Assembly: GCA_034423135.1 (NCBI GenBank)
Contig: DAOUJC010000003.1
Location: 1-28,131 of the forward strand
DNA: 28,131 nucleotides
Direction of reading: 5' to 3'
Origin: JAPPHY01 sp034423135
GTDB lineage: Bacteria > Chloroflexota > Dehalococcoidia > Lucifugimonadales > UBA2985
Both the position numbers and the translations under genes were made by a program. The first letter of the stretch is position 1, and each line of letters opens with the position of its first letter. The notes beneath the pieces were generated by a model that did no database searches, had not been told where the DNA came from, and saw only the letters and a program-made list of their open reading frames with translations. Shown here piece after piece: positions 18,001 to 24,629 of this stretch.

Positions 18001-18360
18001 CCTTGCGTCCTCCGTGAGCGTCATGGGCAGATTGGCCTGCGCACGGCCTGACCGATGCACGTTGCTTATCAGGTGGCCCAAGCTCTCGTCCAGCACCGGC
18101 TCGACCGTGCTGCGTATCTCGTTGTAGTCCGCCGGGCCCAGTGGCCTGTTCTGCAGCGCCACCTGGGCGTTCAGGGCCACCTTGGGAGTGAGAGCCAGCG
18201 TGTGCCGGAGGCCTCCCTCCGCCAGCGCCTGCGAGTAGAGCGCGCCCACCGCCATGAGCGTCACCGCCGTCAGGATGCCGAATGAGGAGACGGCAAGCAG
18301 CGTCCATGACGAGCGGAGGCGCCTGGGGAGCAGCCAGAAGAGGACCCTGGTCCAGGTCAT
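15067..18360 (-). CDS. Large FtsX/MacB-like ABC transporter permease 1
   Basis: A 1,097-residue permease, first gene of the four-gene operon and a distant paralogue of the next one with the same order of parts. It has an N-terminal helix (LLAVSSFGILTAVTLMAVGA), an external domain, FtsX bundle 1 (RVPLFLFLSLVVAVVLYFLV; LRSRGASMAQVSGLFALGEG), a central IWWQVEQRGGFVQREL segment with further helices, a second external domain and a C-terminal bundle (LTILSLSALTIAAAVALGAH; LSEALGLTRLEVLLSQVFER). The second loop holds the same beta-rich module (WTFLEGTLPV, FSLVSIYNTR, GSVSLDDVTA, about 720-770). The LRSRG and LGLTRLEVLL turns match the charged loops through which FtsX permeases meet their ATPases. 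The ATG at 18360 has a poor RBS (GGTGG). Together the two permeases probably form a heterodimer. Confidence 0.85.
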   Translation of the reverse strand: MTWTRVLFWLLPRRLRSSWTLLAVSSFGILTAVTLMAVGALYSQALAEGGLRHTLALTPKVALNAQVALQNRPLGPADYNEIRSTVEPVLDESLGHLISNVHRSGRAQANLPMTLTEDARPPRIGGRAGQPFFLTGFREHTRLVEGRWPEAAPVVHESGIHLETVVGKETAVNMAFEVGQEVYLVPFIADPTERVRYTIVGIVEPVDPAEEFWMTWDTYYFTTQDRDPWTVAPLYMSEDHYFNALGARYSSLLGDYWWFLYLDTGELTADAAGPTRDAAVDLEKQLNLLYPRSLVLTALGQTIEDYREELTLARVPLFLFLSLVVAVVLYFLVLVLGLLARTQSDTANVLRSRGASMAQVSGLFALGEGIVVLASMVVGPLIALAIVKLVLVRTIDPAGGGGPVPVQLSPEAFLMGAIGGLLSLGVLAVSGVGLARLGIVEFLRVRSRPATVPLLHRYYVDVLVVAVVALIWWQVEQRGGFVQRELAGGALEQVDLSMLLGPVLALLAVAFLIPRLLPWLMRGMAWASSLVAPAWIALTLTRMARDPLPHSSLVIIVMMVTALGVFGASFQSTLVRSQEEQAGFRVGGDLVIRGAALDDEVLGEIAALPGVTAVTPVSRETGALVRVDPQTLPHAAWHRAGGDDTGLAAGAAQLVGQDEGAPGVALPERAETLGVWVRVDQQDPSQVGRPQHAGMRLVDRAGRHYDMPLGELPDGGASDEWTFLEGTLPVERATPPFSLVSIYNTRNLSGSLGGVQPGSVSLDDVTARGPTIPPEGVVIESFEQAPGQDLWVVLPNPDSNHDRVQRSRGAARTGGMGLTFSWRDSIGPSARGTLVPAGPIPIPAVGGPTFEVGERPRVQGDGLFIPVEVVDVIDRFPTIQAPRTPFLLVNIADYESFVARMPGSKPAAPPKEAWVALTDSPARSSAVLAVSRVEGVSSVADRDAAVELARRNPLAGGGWDGLTILSLSALTIAAAVALGAHSVVSIQAGRIDLTLSEALGLTRLEVLLSQVFERAIVLGVGAAIGSVLGLWLGRWVLGFLGVTSDGSPVVPPMEVITSGGLFGLVFACLAAALATAILATLASLRRLKAPDVLRTGA

Positions 18361-18445
18361 GTTGCGTATGCCACCAACTGTCCGCGCCGGGAGTTCAACC
18401 GCCGGCTGCGCTCACCGACCGCACCGAGGACAGGCATGATGGGGA

Positions 18446-18454
18446 AGTATAGCA
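18446..18454 (-). promoter_or_regulatory. Extended -10 promoter candidate for the four-gene ABC operon
   Basis: On the minus strand TGC-TATACT (18454-18446) forms an extended -10 element, about 85 bases before the first permease ATG. No good -35 hexamer lies at 16-18 bases, which is tolerated by extended -10 promoters. The rest of the gap to the ChrA-family gene holds nothing else recognisable. Confidence 0.45.
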
Positions 18455-18501
18455 GAAAGGACTGCATCACACGTTTGACGCCGCGCCTCGCCGCCGCCGC
18501 C

Positions 18502-19704
18502 CTACGTCACCATCGAGAGCGCCTGGCCGCCCCCGGCCGAGAGCGCGACCACCAGCCACGGCGGCACCCTCCAGAACGCAAGCAGGCCGAAGGCCGCCAG
18601 CGCAAGCCCGAAGTCCTCGCGAGAGTGGACGGCGCTCGTCCACACGGGGTTATATAGGGCCGCGACCAGCAGTCCCACAACCGCTGCTCCTATGCCCCGG
18701 CTCGCGCCGCGGAAGCCGCTGAGGTTGCGCAGCCGGTCCCAGAACGGCATGACTCCTATCACCAGCAGGAACGAGGGCAGGAAGATGGCCGCGAGCGTGA
18801 ACAGCCCGCCCAGCCAGGCGGTCTTGTCCTCGTAGGCGATTGCGCCAAGATACGCAGAGAACGTGAACAGCGGGCCGGGAACGGCCTGTGCAGCTCCGTA
18901 GCCCGCGATGAACTGCTCGTTGTCGACCCATCCCGGCGGCACAACCTGCGTCTGCAGCAGCGGCAGCACGACGTGACCCCCGCCGAACACAAGCGAGCCT
19001 GCGCGGTAGAAGCTGTCGAATACCTCCAGCCGTTCGTCGGGGAAGGCCTGCGTGAGCGCCGGAAGGCCGATCAGCAGCGCGAAGAACAGCGCCAGAGACA
19101 CGATGGCCACGCCGCGCCCGACGGGAAACCGCTGCGTCGGCCCCGCATCGGCGCGGTCCTCTCGCAGCAGGCGCCAGCCTATCGCGCCTGCAACGGCGAT
19201 GGCGATGACCTGCCCGAGCGCGGTCGGCCAGGCAAGCATGGCTATCGCAGCGGCGATGGCTAGCGTCGCCCTGGGCTTGTCCGGGGCAAGGTTTCGGGCC
19301 ATACCCCACAGGGCGAGCGCGACAACGGCTACAGCCGCAATCTTGAGGCCGCGCAGCCAGCCGGTCTCGGCCACGTCCCCGATCGCCGTGACTCCGTACG
19401 CGAACAGGATCAGGACGGCGGCCGACGGGAGTGTGAAGCCAAGCCACGCCGCCAGGCCGCCGGGCAGCCCAGCGCGTCGTATGCCCAGCGAGATGCCCAC
19501 CTGGCTGCTGGCCGGGCCTGGAAGGAACTGGCAGAGTGCCACGATGTCGGAGTAGGTGGTCTCGTCCAGCCACTTTCGGCGCTCCACGAACTCCTGCCGG
19601 AAGTAGCCAAGGTGCGCCACCGGCCCGCCGAATGACGTCAGGCCGAGACGGAGGAAGGCCAGCAGCACCTCCGGGAAGGAGCCGCGTGGAGAGTCATCTT
19701 GCAT
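18502..19704 (-). CDS. chrA: ChrA-family (CHR) ion transporter
   Basis: A 400-residue membrane protein with the two homologous halves of long-chain CHR transporters, which expel chromate in characterised cases. The N-terminal half has the CHR motifs FLRLGLTSFGGPVAHLGYFR and ERRKWLD...ALCQFLPGPASSQVGISLG; the C-terminal half repeats them in weaker form (FYRAGSLVFGGGHVVLPLLQ, ...FIAGYGAAQAVPGPLFTFSAYLG). FGGP and FGGGH in the two halves, each followed by PGP, are diagnostic. About ten hydrophobic helices are visible. The start at 19704 is preceded by a modest AAGGG. It stands alone: the gap to the downstream ABC operon is 141 bases and to the upstream kinase gene 188 bases, with no chromate regulator in view. 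The in vivo ion may not be chromate. Confidence 0.9.
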   Translation of the reverse strand: MQDDSPRGSFPEVLLAFLRLGLTSFGGPVAHLGYFRQEFVERRKWLDETTYSDIVALCQFLPGPASSQVGISLGIRRAGLPGGLAAWLGFTLPSAAVLILFAYGVTAIGDVAETGWLRGLKIAAVAVVALALWGMARNLAPDKPRATLAIAAAIAMLAWPTALGQVIAIAVAGAIGWRLLREDRADAGPTQRFPVGRGVAIVSLALFFALLIGLPALTQAFPDERLEVFDSFYRAGSLVFGGGHVVLPLLQTQVVPPGWVDNEQFIAGYGAAQAVPGPLFTFSAYLGAIAYEDKTAWLGGLFTLAAIFLPSFLLVIGVMPFWDRLRNLSGFRGASRGIGAAVVGLLVAALYNPVWTSAVHSREDFGLALAAFGLLAFWRVPPWLVVALSAGGGQALSMVT

Positions 19705-19892
19705 GAATCGGTACCCTTATGCCGGTTGTAGACCCGGTTCGCGGCGCGCTGTCTGGCGCGATGACCAGTGGAGCGGCGTCCGCTATCAGGCGTTTACCTG
19801 CACCGGTAATCGCCACCGGATGTAAGGCGGTTCACCATGCGGCAGCCAATCCGCCGCTGCTAACGCATGGAGCGGCGCGTGCGGCGACGCGG

Positions 19893-20579
19893 CTAGCCCT
19901 CAATGGCGGCGCGTATGCCTTCCTGCAGCGTCTCGAACACCTCTCGCACGCTTCGCCGGGCGTTGACTGTCACGAAGTCGTACTGACTGGCAAGGCTTCG
20001 AAACTCCTGCAGCATGGCCCCCTGGTACTTCACGAAGCTGTCGTGCCGGTCCGCCTCCCGCAGGAAGTCCTCACCGGACTCCCAGTGGTCAAGCTCTCGG
20101 GTGGCGAGCACGCGGGTCAGCAGGTCTTCCACGTCTATGTCCAGGTAGAAGACCTGAGTGGGGATGATCGCGAACTCCAGCATGTCGTCCAGCCACTGGG
20201 CGGGTACACCCCGGACCCGCGCCCGTGCCATGATGGTGTAGATGTATCGGTCTGCCAGCACTACCATTCCGGCGCGCAGCGCGGGCACGATGCCCTTCTC
20301 CATGCGGTCCCAGAAGTCGGTGGCGTAGAAGAGGTTGAGTGTGAAGTTGTCGAGCGTGTGGCCCCGCATGGCCCTGTCGATTCCGTCCCCGGTCAGGTCC
20401 GACCGGCGGAACCCGGTGTCCATGACTGCGTAGCCCCGGGTCTCCAGCCACTCCTTGAGCAGGGCGATCTGCGTGGAGCGGCCCACTCCGTCCGTCCCCT
20501 CAATGACGATGAGGTGGCCGGGCATATATGTCTCTCCCAGGTCCAGGGGCGTATGTCCGTAGAATTGGGGTGTGTTCAC
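19893..20579 (-). CDS. Thymidylate-kinase-like P-loop protein with altered Walker A
   Basis: A 228-residue protein of the thymidylate kinase fold. It shows the P-loop region LIVIEGTDGVGRST (residues 23-36), the DRY motif in VVLADRYIYT, and a lid-region segment (RELDHWESGEDFLRE) like the R-x-ELD..E motif of dTMP kinases. The invariant Walker A Lys is Arg34, encoded by an unambiguous CGC codon (20480-20478), so normal ATP handling is doubtful. The GTG start is supported by AGGAGG 7 bases upstream; an ATG inside that spacer would be too close. An N-terminal extension with YGHTP...YMPG parallels that of the neighbouring paralogue (YGTHP...YPG). It is last in an operon with a Ppx/GppA protein and the intact paralogue. 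It may be a regulatory partner, a kinase of another substrate, or still weakly active. Confidence 0.85.
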   Translation of the reverse strand: MNTPQFYGHTPLDLGETYMPGHLIVIEGTDGVGRSTQIALLKEWLETRGYAVMDTGFRRSDLTGDGIDRAMRGHTLDNFTLNLFYATDFWDRMEKGIVPALRAGMVVLADRYIYTIMARARVRGVPAQWLDDMLEFAIIPTQVFYLDIDVEDLLTRVLATRELDHWESGEDFLREADRHDSFVKYQGAMLQEFRSLASQYDFVTVNARRSVREVFETLQEGIRAAIEG

Positions 20580-20609
20580 GGGCCATCCTCCTTTTCGCGT
20601 AGTGGAATA

Positions 20610-21434
20610 TCAGCCGTCCGGAGCTGCCTGAAGATCCGACATCCGGCGCGAACCCGACCGCGTGATGTACCGCCCGGTGAGGCCCGTGCTGCGGAGGACG
20701 TCCGGGACGTCCTGGCCTCGCAGCTGCATAACGCCCGGCAGCATGGGTTCCACAAGCTCACGGACCATCTGCTGCTGGTCGTGGATGGGCTGGGTCGCGT
20801 CGATGGCCACCAGGCCAAACTCCTCGGTGAGCCTGTCGTACTCCTCCAGTATGGCGCCTTGGAACTGCCGGAAGGCCGCCTCCCGGCCGGTGTTTTGGCG
20901 CACATCCTGGCCAGACTCGTAGAATCCCAGCTCCGAGCGGCCCATGACTATGCGCCGGATGGACTCGTCCAGCGGCACCCTGAAGTAGAGCGCGAGCGAC
21001 GGGCGAATGGCGAACGCATACAGGCGGCGCAGCCAGTCCTTGTTGACGCCGCGGGCACTGTCCCGGGCGAACGCCGTGTATACGTAGCGGTCCGCCAGGA
21101 CAATGGTTCCTGCCTTGAGCGCGGGCAGAATCTGCGTGACCACCCGGTTTGCGAAGTCGGCGGCGTGGATCAGGCTGAAGGACATAGGAGTGAGCAGTCG
21201 TCCCTCCTTGCCCCGCCGCGTGGTGCGGCGCACGATGGGCGAGGAGTTCCACTCCGTGAACACGGTGACGTATCCCAGGTTGGTCAGCCACTTGGCCAGC
21301 AGGTCTATCTGCGTGCTCTTGCCGGAGCCGTCGATCCCCTCCACGATGATGAGACGGCCGGGGTATGCGTCATCGTAGGGGTGGGTGCCGTAGCGGGCGC
21401 CCATGGGGAAGCTTGCGTTGCCGTTGGTCGTCAT
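20610..21434 (-). CDS. Thymidylate-kinase-like protein, intact P-loop
   Basis: A 274-residue paralogue of the following gene with a complete Walker A, EGIDGSGKSTQ (Lys39), the DRYVYTAFARDSARG motif and the lid-like segment SELGFYESGQDVRQ. It is longer than bacterial Tmk (about 210 residues) by an N-terminal extension of about 25 residues and a C-terminal tail of about 45 (after LVEPMLPGVMQL) that does not look like part of the kinase. dTMP kinases convert dTMP to dTDP in DNA precursor synthesis, but the extensions and context make a different nucleotide or phosphoryl substrate possible. ATG at 21434 overlaps the stop of the Ppx/GppA gene in ATGA, preceded by GAGGTGA. The paralogue follows 30 bases downstream. 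I do not assign the symbol tmk. Confidence 0.86.
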   Translation of the reverse strand: MTTNGNASFPMGARYGTHPYDDAYPGRLIIVEGIDGSGKSTQIDLLAKWLTNLGYVTVFTEWNSSPIVRRTTRRGKEGRLLTPMSFSLIHAADFANRVVTQILPALKAGTIVLADRYVYTAFARDSARGVNKDWLRRLYAFAIRPSLALYFRVPLDESIRRIVMGRSELGFYESGQDVRQNTGREAAFRQFQGAILEEYDRLTEEFGLVAIDATQPIHDQQQMVRELVEPMLPGVMQLRGQDVPDVLRSTGLTGRYITRSGSRRMSDLQAAPDG

Positions 21435-23065
21435 AGCTCACCTCGACTGATCAGAATGGGCTGACCGAACTCGTTTTCCCAGCGGAGCTTCAGCGCCGTT
21501 GCCGATGCCTCCGCCCATGAGGGCGTTGCGATGGACAGGCCATCGCTGCCCGGAGTAATGGTAACAGATTCCACCTCTGCTTGGGGAGGGAGCCGCCGCT
21601 CAAGCTCGTCCGCCAGCAGCAGCACAAGCGCGCCCTGCCGCAGTCGTCTCCGGTCGCCCCCGGTGAGAAGCTGTGACTTGCGGAACCGCTTGGGCAGCCT
21701 GTCGCCCTCAGCCAGCAGCAGCATCGCGGCCAGCATCGCCGACTCGCGGTGGGTGAATCCCGGCATGTCCGTCCAGGACAGGATGGACGCGGCGCGGTTG
21801 AGCCGGTTGTAGTAGTCCACGGCGCTGCCGATGTCCAGAATCAGGGCGGTGCACTCCACCAGCGCGGTAAGGTGCCTGCGCTTTCCTTCCCACACGGCGC
21901 GGCCGATTCGGCGCGCCAGCGCAGCGCGGCGCGGCCCGCGCAGCGTGTACCGCGGTGCGAACCTGTCCATCATGTCCTTGAGAGTGCCCCATCGCACGTC
22001 CGCTATGGAGGTGAGCGAGACGCCCCCGTTCTCCGGCAGGGGATCCGGCTGCTGGGCAAGTCCCTCTCGCAGGCCCTGGCCGGACAGCATTATGCTACTT
22101 GCTCCCGTGTGCTGAAGCAGCGCCTGGGCAACCACGGCTCCGCCAACTATCGAGTGGGTGCGCTCCGGGTTCATGCCAGGTATGAGAGCGCGCTCCTCCA
22201 GGTCGCACGAGGCCAGCTCGTCGACCAGGCGGGAGAGCCCGTCCGCGTCCATGCGGTATCCGTGCAGGGTGCGCATGGGGTATGGCCTGCGCTGCCTGTC
22301 GAGCTTGCACAGCAGGCGGAAGGAGCCTCCCGAACCCACAAGGATGTCGTCCGGCGTCAGTGTGGGGAGCGAGGACTCGGACAGGAGCTGCATGGCGTAA
22401 TCGTGCGCGGAGGCCATGTCCTCGACGCGGGGCCTGTCTGCGAGCCGGAATGCGTTGGAGATTCGCAGGCTGCCCAGGGGCAGGGTGTCCCTATCCTCCA
22501 TGCGGCGGTCCGTGAAGCTCACGACCTCCATGCTGCCCCCGCCCAGGTCTGCCAGCAGGCCGTGTGTGACGGGCAGACCCTGCACGGCCCCGATGAAGCA
22601 GTAGCCTGCCTCCTCGTAGCCGCTGATGACGTGCAGATTGACGCCGTAGCGCCGGCGGGCCTCCTTGGTAATGTGCTTTGCGTTGCGCGAGGCGCGCAGC
22701 GCCTCAGTGCCCACGGCATGGAGCGTTGTGACGCCGTAGCCGCGGCACACCTCCACGAAGTCCTCGATTGCGTCCAGTGTGCCGTCCACGCCCTCATCAT
22801 CCAGGGCGCCGTGCTCATCCACGTGGCTCATGAGGTTGAGGGCCAGGCGCTCCTGCGCCAGAATCTCCACGCCGCTGCTGTTGACCTGCACCACGACTGC
22901 GCGGGCGGAACCGGAGCCGATGTCTATGACCGCCGTGGGCGGACGCGAGCTGCGGACGGCGGCGGCCGCAGACTCGAGGGCGCGGAGGTCGGGAAGCTCC
23001 CAGTCCTTCGACGTAGCGACGACCGGGTCCAGAACGTCTTCCTGCCTGCTAATGACTGGTCTCAT
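21431..23065 (-). CDS. Ppx/GppA family phosphatase
   Basis: A 544-residue member of the exopolyphosphatase / guanosine pentaphosphatase family in the ASKHA superfamily. The phosphate-1 loop is AVIDIGSGSARAVVVQV (about residue 45), followed by VGTEALRASRNA with the family Glu (about 117), and phosphate-2 LLADLGGGSMEVVSF (about 173). SGYEEAGYCFIGAV is the usual SG-x-EEA segment. A C-terminal helical HD-like region (GFTHRESAMLAAMLLLAEGD, about 435) matches Ppx enzymes of about 500 residues. The ATG at 23065 is preferred to upstream codons in the same frame; GGAG lies 11 bases before it. It heads an operon with two thymidylate-kinase-like genes, overlapping the first by 4 bases. It would hydrolyse polyphosphate or pppGpp in the cytoplasm; sequence alone cannot separate the two. 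Confidence 0.9.
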   Translation of the reverse strand: MRPVISRQEDVLDPVVATSKDWELPDLRALESAAAAVRSSRPPTAVIDIGSGSARAVVVQVNSSGVEILAQERLALNLMSHVDEHGALDDEGVDGTLDAIEDFVEVCRGYGVTTLHAVGTEALRASRNAKHITKEARRRYGVNLHVISGYEEAGYCFIGAVQGLPVTHGLLADLGGGSMEVVSFTDRRMEDRDTLPLGSLRISNAFRLADRPRVEDMASAHDYAMQLLSESSLPTLTPDDILVGSGGSFRLLCKLDRQRRPYPMRTLHGYRMDADGLSRLVDELASCDLEERALIPGMNPERTHSIVGGAVVAQALLQHTGASSIMLSGQGLREGLAQQPDPLPENGGVSLTSIADVRWGTLKDMMDRFAPRYTLRGPRRAALARRIGRAVWEGKRRHLTALVECTALILDIGSAVDYYNRLNRAASILSWTDMPGFTHRESAMLAAMLLLAEGDRLPKRFRKSQLLTGGDRRRLRQGALVLLLADELERRLPPQAEVESVTITPGSDGLSIATPSWAEASATALKLRWENEFGQPILISRGEL

Positions 23066-23107
23066 CGTATACGGGACTCCGCCCGGAGAACATCTTGCCG
23101 CGAACCT

Positions 23108-23127
23108 AGCCTCCCTCGCAGGAGGCT
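23108..23127 (-). promoter_or_regulatory. Inverted repeat in the leader of the Ppx/GppA gene
   Basis: AGCCTCC (23108-23114) and GGAGGCT (23121-23127) form a perfect 7-bp stem with a 6-base loop, between the candidate -10 and the ATG. It could be an operator or leader hairpin; there is no T-run for an attenuator. Confidence 0.3.
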
Positions 23128-23141
23128 GCGCGGTCAGTGGA

Positions 23142-23170
23142 AGGATACACCGTAGCAACATGCGCCACAA
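23142..23170 (-). promoter_or_regulatory. Promoter candidate for the Ppx/kinase operon
   Basis: On the minus strand TTGTGG (23170-23165) and TATCCT (23147-23142) are 17 bases apart, with the expected start near 23135 and a leader of about 70 bases. The -35 is weak (three matches). Confidence 0.35.
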
Positions 23171-23235
23171 GGGGACTCTGTGCCGGGGCGGCAGACACGA
23201 TTCGGGTGGCGCAACGCTCGCCGCTGCCTTGGGCG

Positions 23236-23265
23236 TTGCCCTGTGAACGTGAATTGTTGTATCCT
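23236..23265 (+). promoter_or_regulatory. Promoter candidate for the binding protein/histidine kinase operon
   Basis: TTGCCC (23236-23241) and TATCCT (23260-23265) are 18 bases apart, reading toward the lipoprotein gene. It is back to back with the Ppx promoter candidate in the same 295-base gap, which has the same TATCCT -10. Confidence 0.4.
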
Positions 23266-23360
23266 AACGCCCACAATCCTGCACGGCCCCTCCGAAGGGC
23301 GGCGTCAGGCAAAAGGGCGCGGAAGAGCAGCAGCCCTAAACGGTTACGCACTTGGCACTA

Positions 23361-24629
23361 ATGGAACACGGTACGCTGTCGGCCGCGGTGGCATCCGGGT
23401 GGGGGACGGCTTGGAAGGCTCTCGCCATCCTGGCCTGCGTGGCCGCGGTGGCCTGCAATGGTGAGGAGCCTACACCCACTGACGCCCCCCCTACGCCTAC
23501 ATTCGTTGCGATAGTCTCAGAGGATGAGATGCCCGGCGTAACCGATGACGCGGTGCTCTTCGGTCAGTCCGCCGCCTTTACCGGCCCCGCACAGGAGCTT
23601 GGCAAGGGCATGCGTCTCGGCATACGCGCTGCGTTTCAGGAGGCAAACGAGAACGGAGGCGTCCACGGAAGGCGCATTGATCTCGTTTCGCTTGACGACA
23701 CTTATGAGCCGGAGGTGGCCATCCAAAGGACCCTCCACTTGATCGAGGCTGAGGAGGTGTTCGCGCTGATAGGGGCCGTTGGCACTCCCACGTCACGCTC
23801 CGCTACTCCCATAGCCAAGTCCGCAGGCGTGCCATACGTAGCCCCGTTTACCGGCGCCGAGTTCCTCAGAGGGGAGGACCTGGACAACGTGATCAATCTG
23901 CGAGCTTCGTACTACCAGGAGACCGAGGAGATGGTGGCGCGGCTCACAAGCGAGCTTGGCTTCACTAGAATCGCCATCCTGCACCAGGACGACTCGTACG
24001 GACGCGCCGGGTATCAGGGCGTTCTGCGTGCGCTTGACAGGCGAGACATGACGCCAGTGTCCATTGGCGTGTACCCGCGCAACACCACGGCGGTCAAGAC
24101 GGCGGTGCTGGACCTGCAGCGGGGTGAACCTGAGGCGGTGATCATGATAGGTGCGTACGAGCCGGTCGCAAGGGCGGTGTCGTGGGCCTTGCGCATCGGG
24201 ATGGAGTCCATTTTCCTGAACGTATCCTTCGTGGGGAGCAACGCCCTTGCGGAGGAGCTTGGCGACGACGGCGTGGGCGTCTTCGTAATGCAGGTGGTGC
24301 CATACCCCACGGACGACTCCCTCCCCATCGTCGCGTCATACCTGAATGCGCTGGCCGCGTACGACCCTGAGGCTGTTCCCGGTTTCGTATCGTTGGAGGG
24401 ATACCTGGCGGGACGCCTGGCAATAGCAGGGCTTGATCTCTGCGGGGTGGACTTGAGCCGCGAGTGCTTCCTTGACGCAATACGAGACGCCGGTGAGATT
24501 GACATTGACGGATTCAGCCTTCGCTACGGGAGCGGCGATAACCAGGGCTCCGACTCCGTGTTCCTGACCGTCATAGGACGGGACGGCGGCGTTTACGCAG
24601 CCAATTCGCTGGGGGATCCGGTGCCATGA
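23361..24629 (+). CDS. Type-1 periplasmic-binding lipoprotein (branched-chain amino acid-binding-like)
   Basis: A 422-residue lipoprotein of the Leu/Ile/Val-binding fold. A signal peptide ends in AAVAC (Cys32), followed by a Thr/Pro linker. The domain starts at DDAVLFGQSAAFTGPAQELG and GKGMRLGIRAAFQEANENGG, a typical opening of this family, then LIGAVGTPTSRSATPIAKS and RIAILHQDDSYGRAGYQGV mark the second lobe. The start is uncertain: the ATG at 23361 is used, a TTG three codons upstream also opens the frame, and no strong RBS is seen. No transport permease or ATPase gene lies nearby; instead the stop overlaps a sensor kinase ATG (ATGA, 24626-24629). It therefore probably presents a ligand to the kinase, as TorT does for TorS, rather than to a transporter. 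Ligand unknown. Confidence 0.87.
   Translation: MEHGTLSAAVASGWGTAWKALAILACVAAVACNGEEPTPTDAPPTPTFVAIVSEDEMPGVTDDAVLFGQSAAFTGPAQELGKGMRLGIRAAFQEANENGGVHGRRIDLVSLDDTYEPEVAIQRTLHLIEAEEVFALIGAVGTPTSRSATPIAKSAGVPYVAPFTGAEFLRGEDLDNVINLRASYYQETEEMVARLTSELGFTRIAILHQDDSYGRAGYQGVLRALDRRDMTPVSIGVYPRNTTAVKTAVLDLQRGEPEAVIMIGAYEPVARAVSWALRIGMESIFLNVSFVGSNALAEELGDDGVGVFVMQVVPYPTDDSLPIVASYLNALAAYDPEAVPGFVSLEGYLAGRLAIAGLDLCGVDLSRECFLDAIRDAGEIDIDGFSLRYGSGDNQGSDSVFLTVIGRDGGVYAANSLGDPVP

Noticed and set aside
19705..19892. Possible small gene or RNA in the gap between the ChrA-family gene and the second kinase
   Set aside because: Short GC-rich repeats only; no RBS-led frame, tRNA-like fold or convincing terminator seen.
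19719..21464. 581-residue plus-strand frame across the two kinase-like genes
   Set aside because: It spans two real genes plus intergenic DNA and has no domain or RBS; it is a mirror of the sense codon pattern.
21749..23155. 468-residue plus-strand frame antisense to the Ppx/GppA gene
   Set aside because: Sense strand shows intact Ppx/GppA motifs; the antisense protein is His/Ala/Val-rich with no family features.
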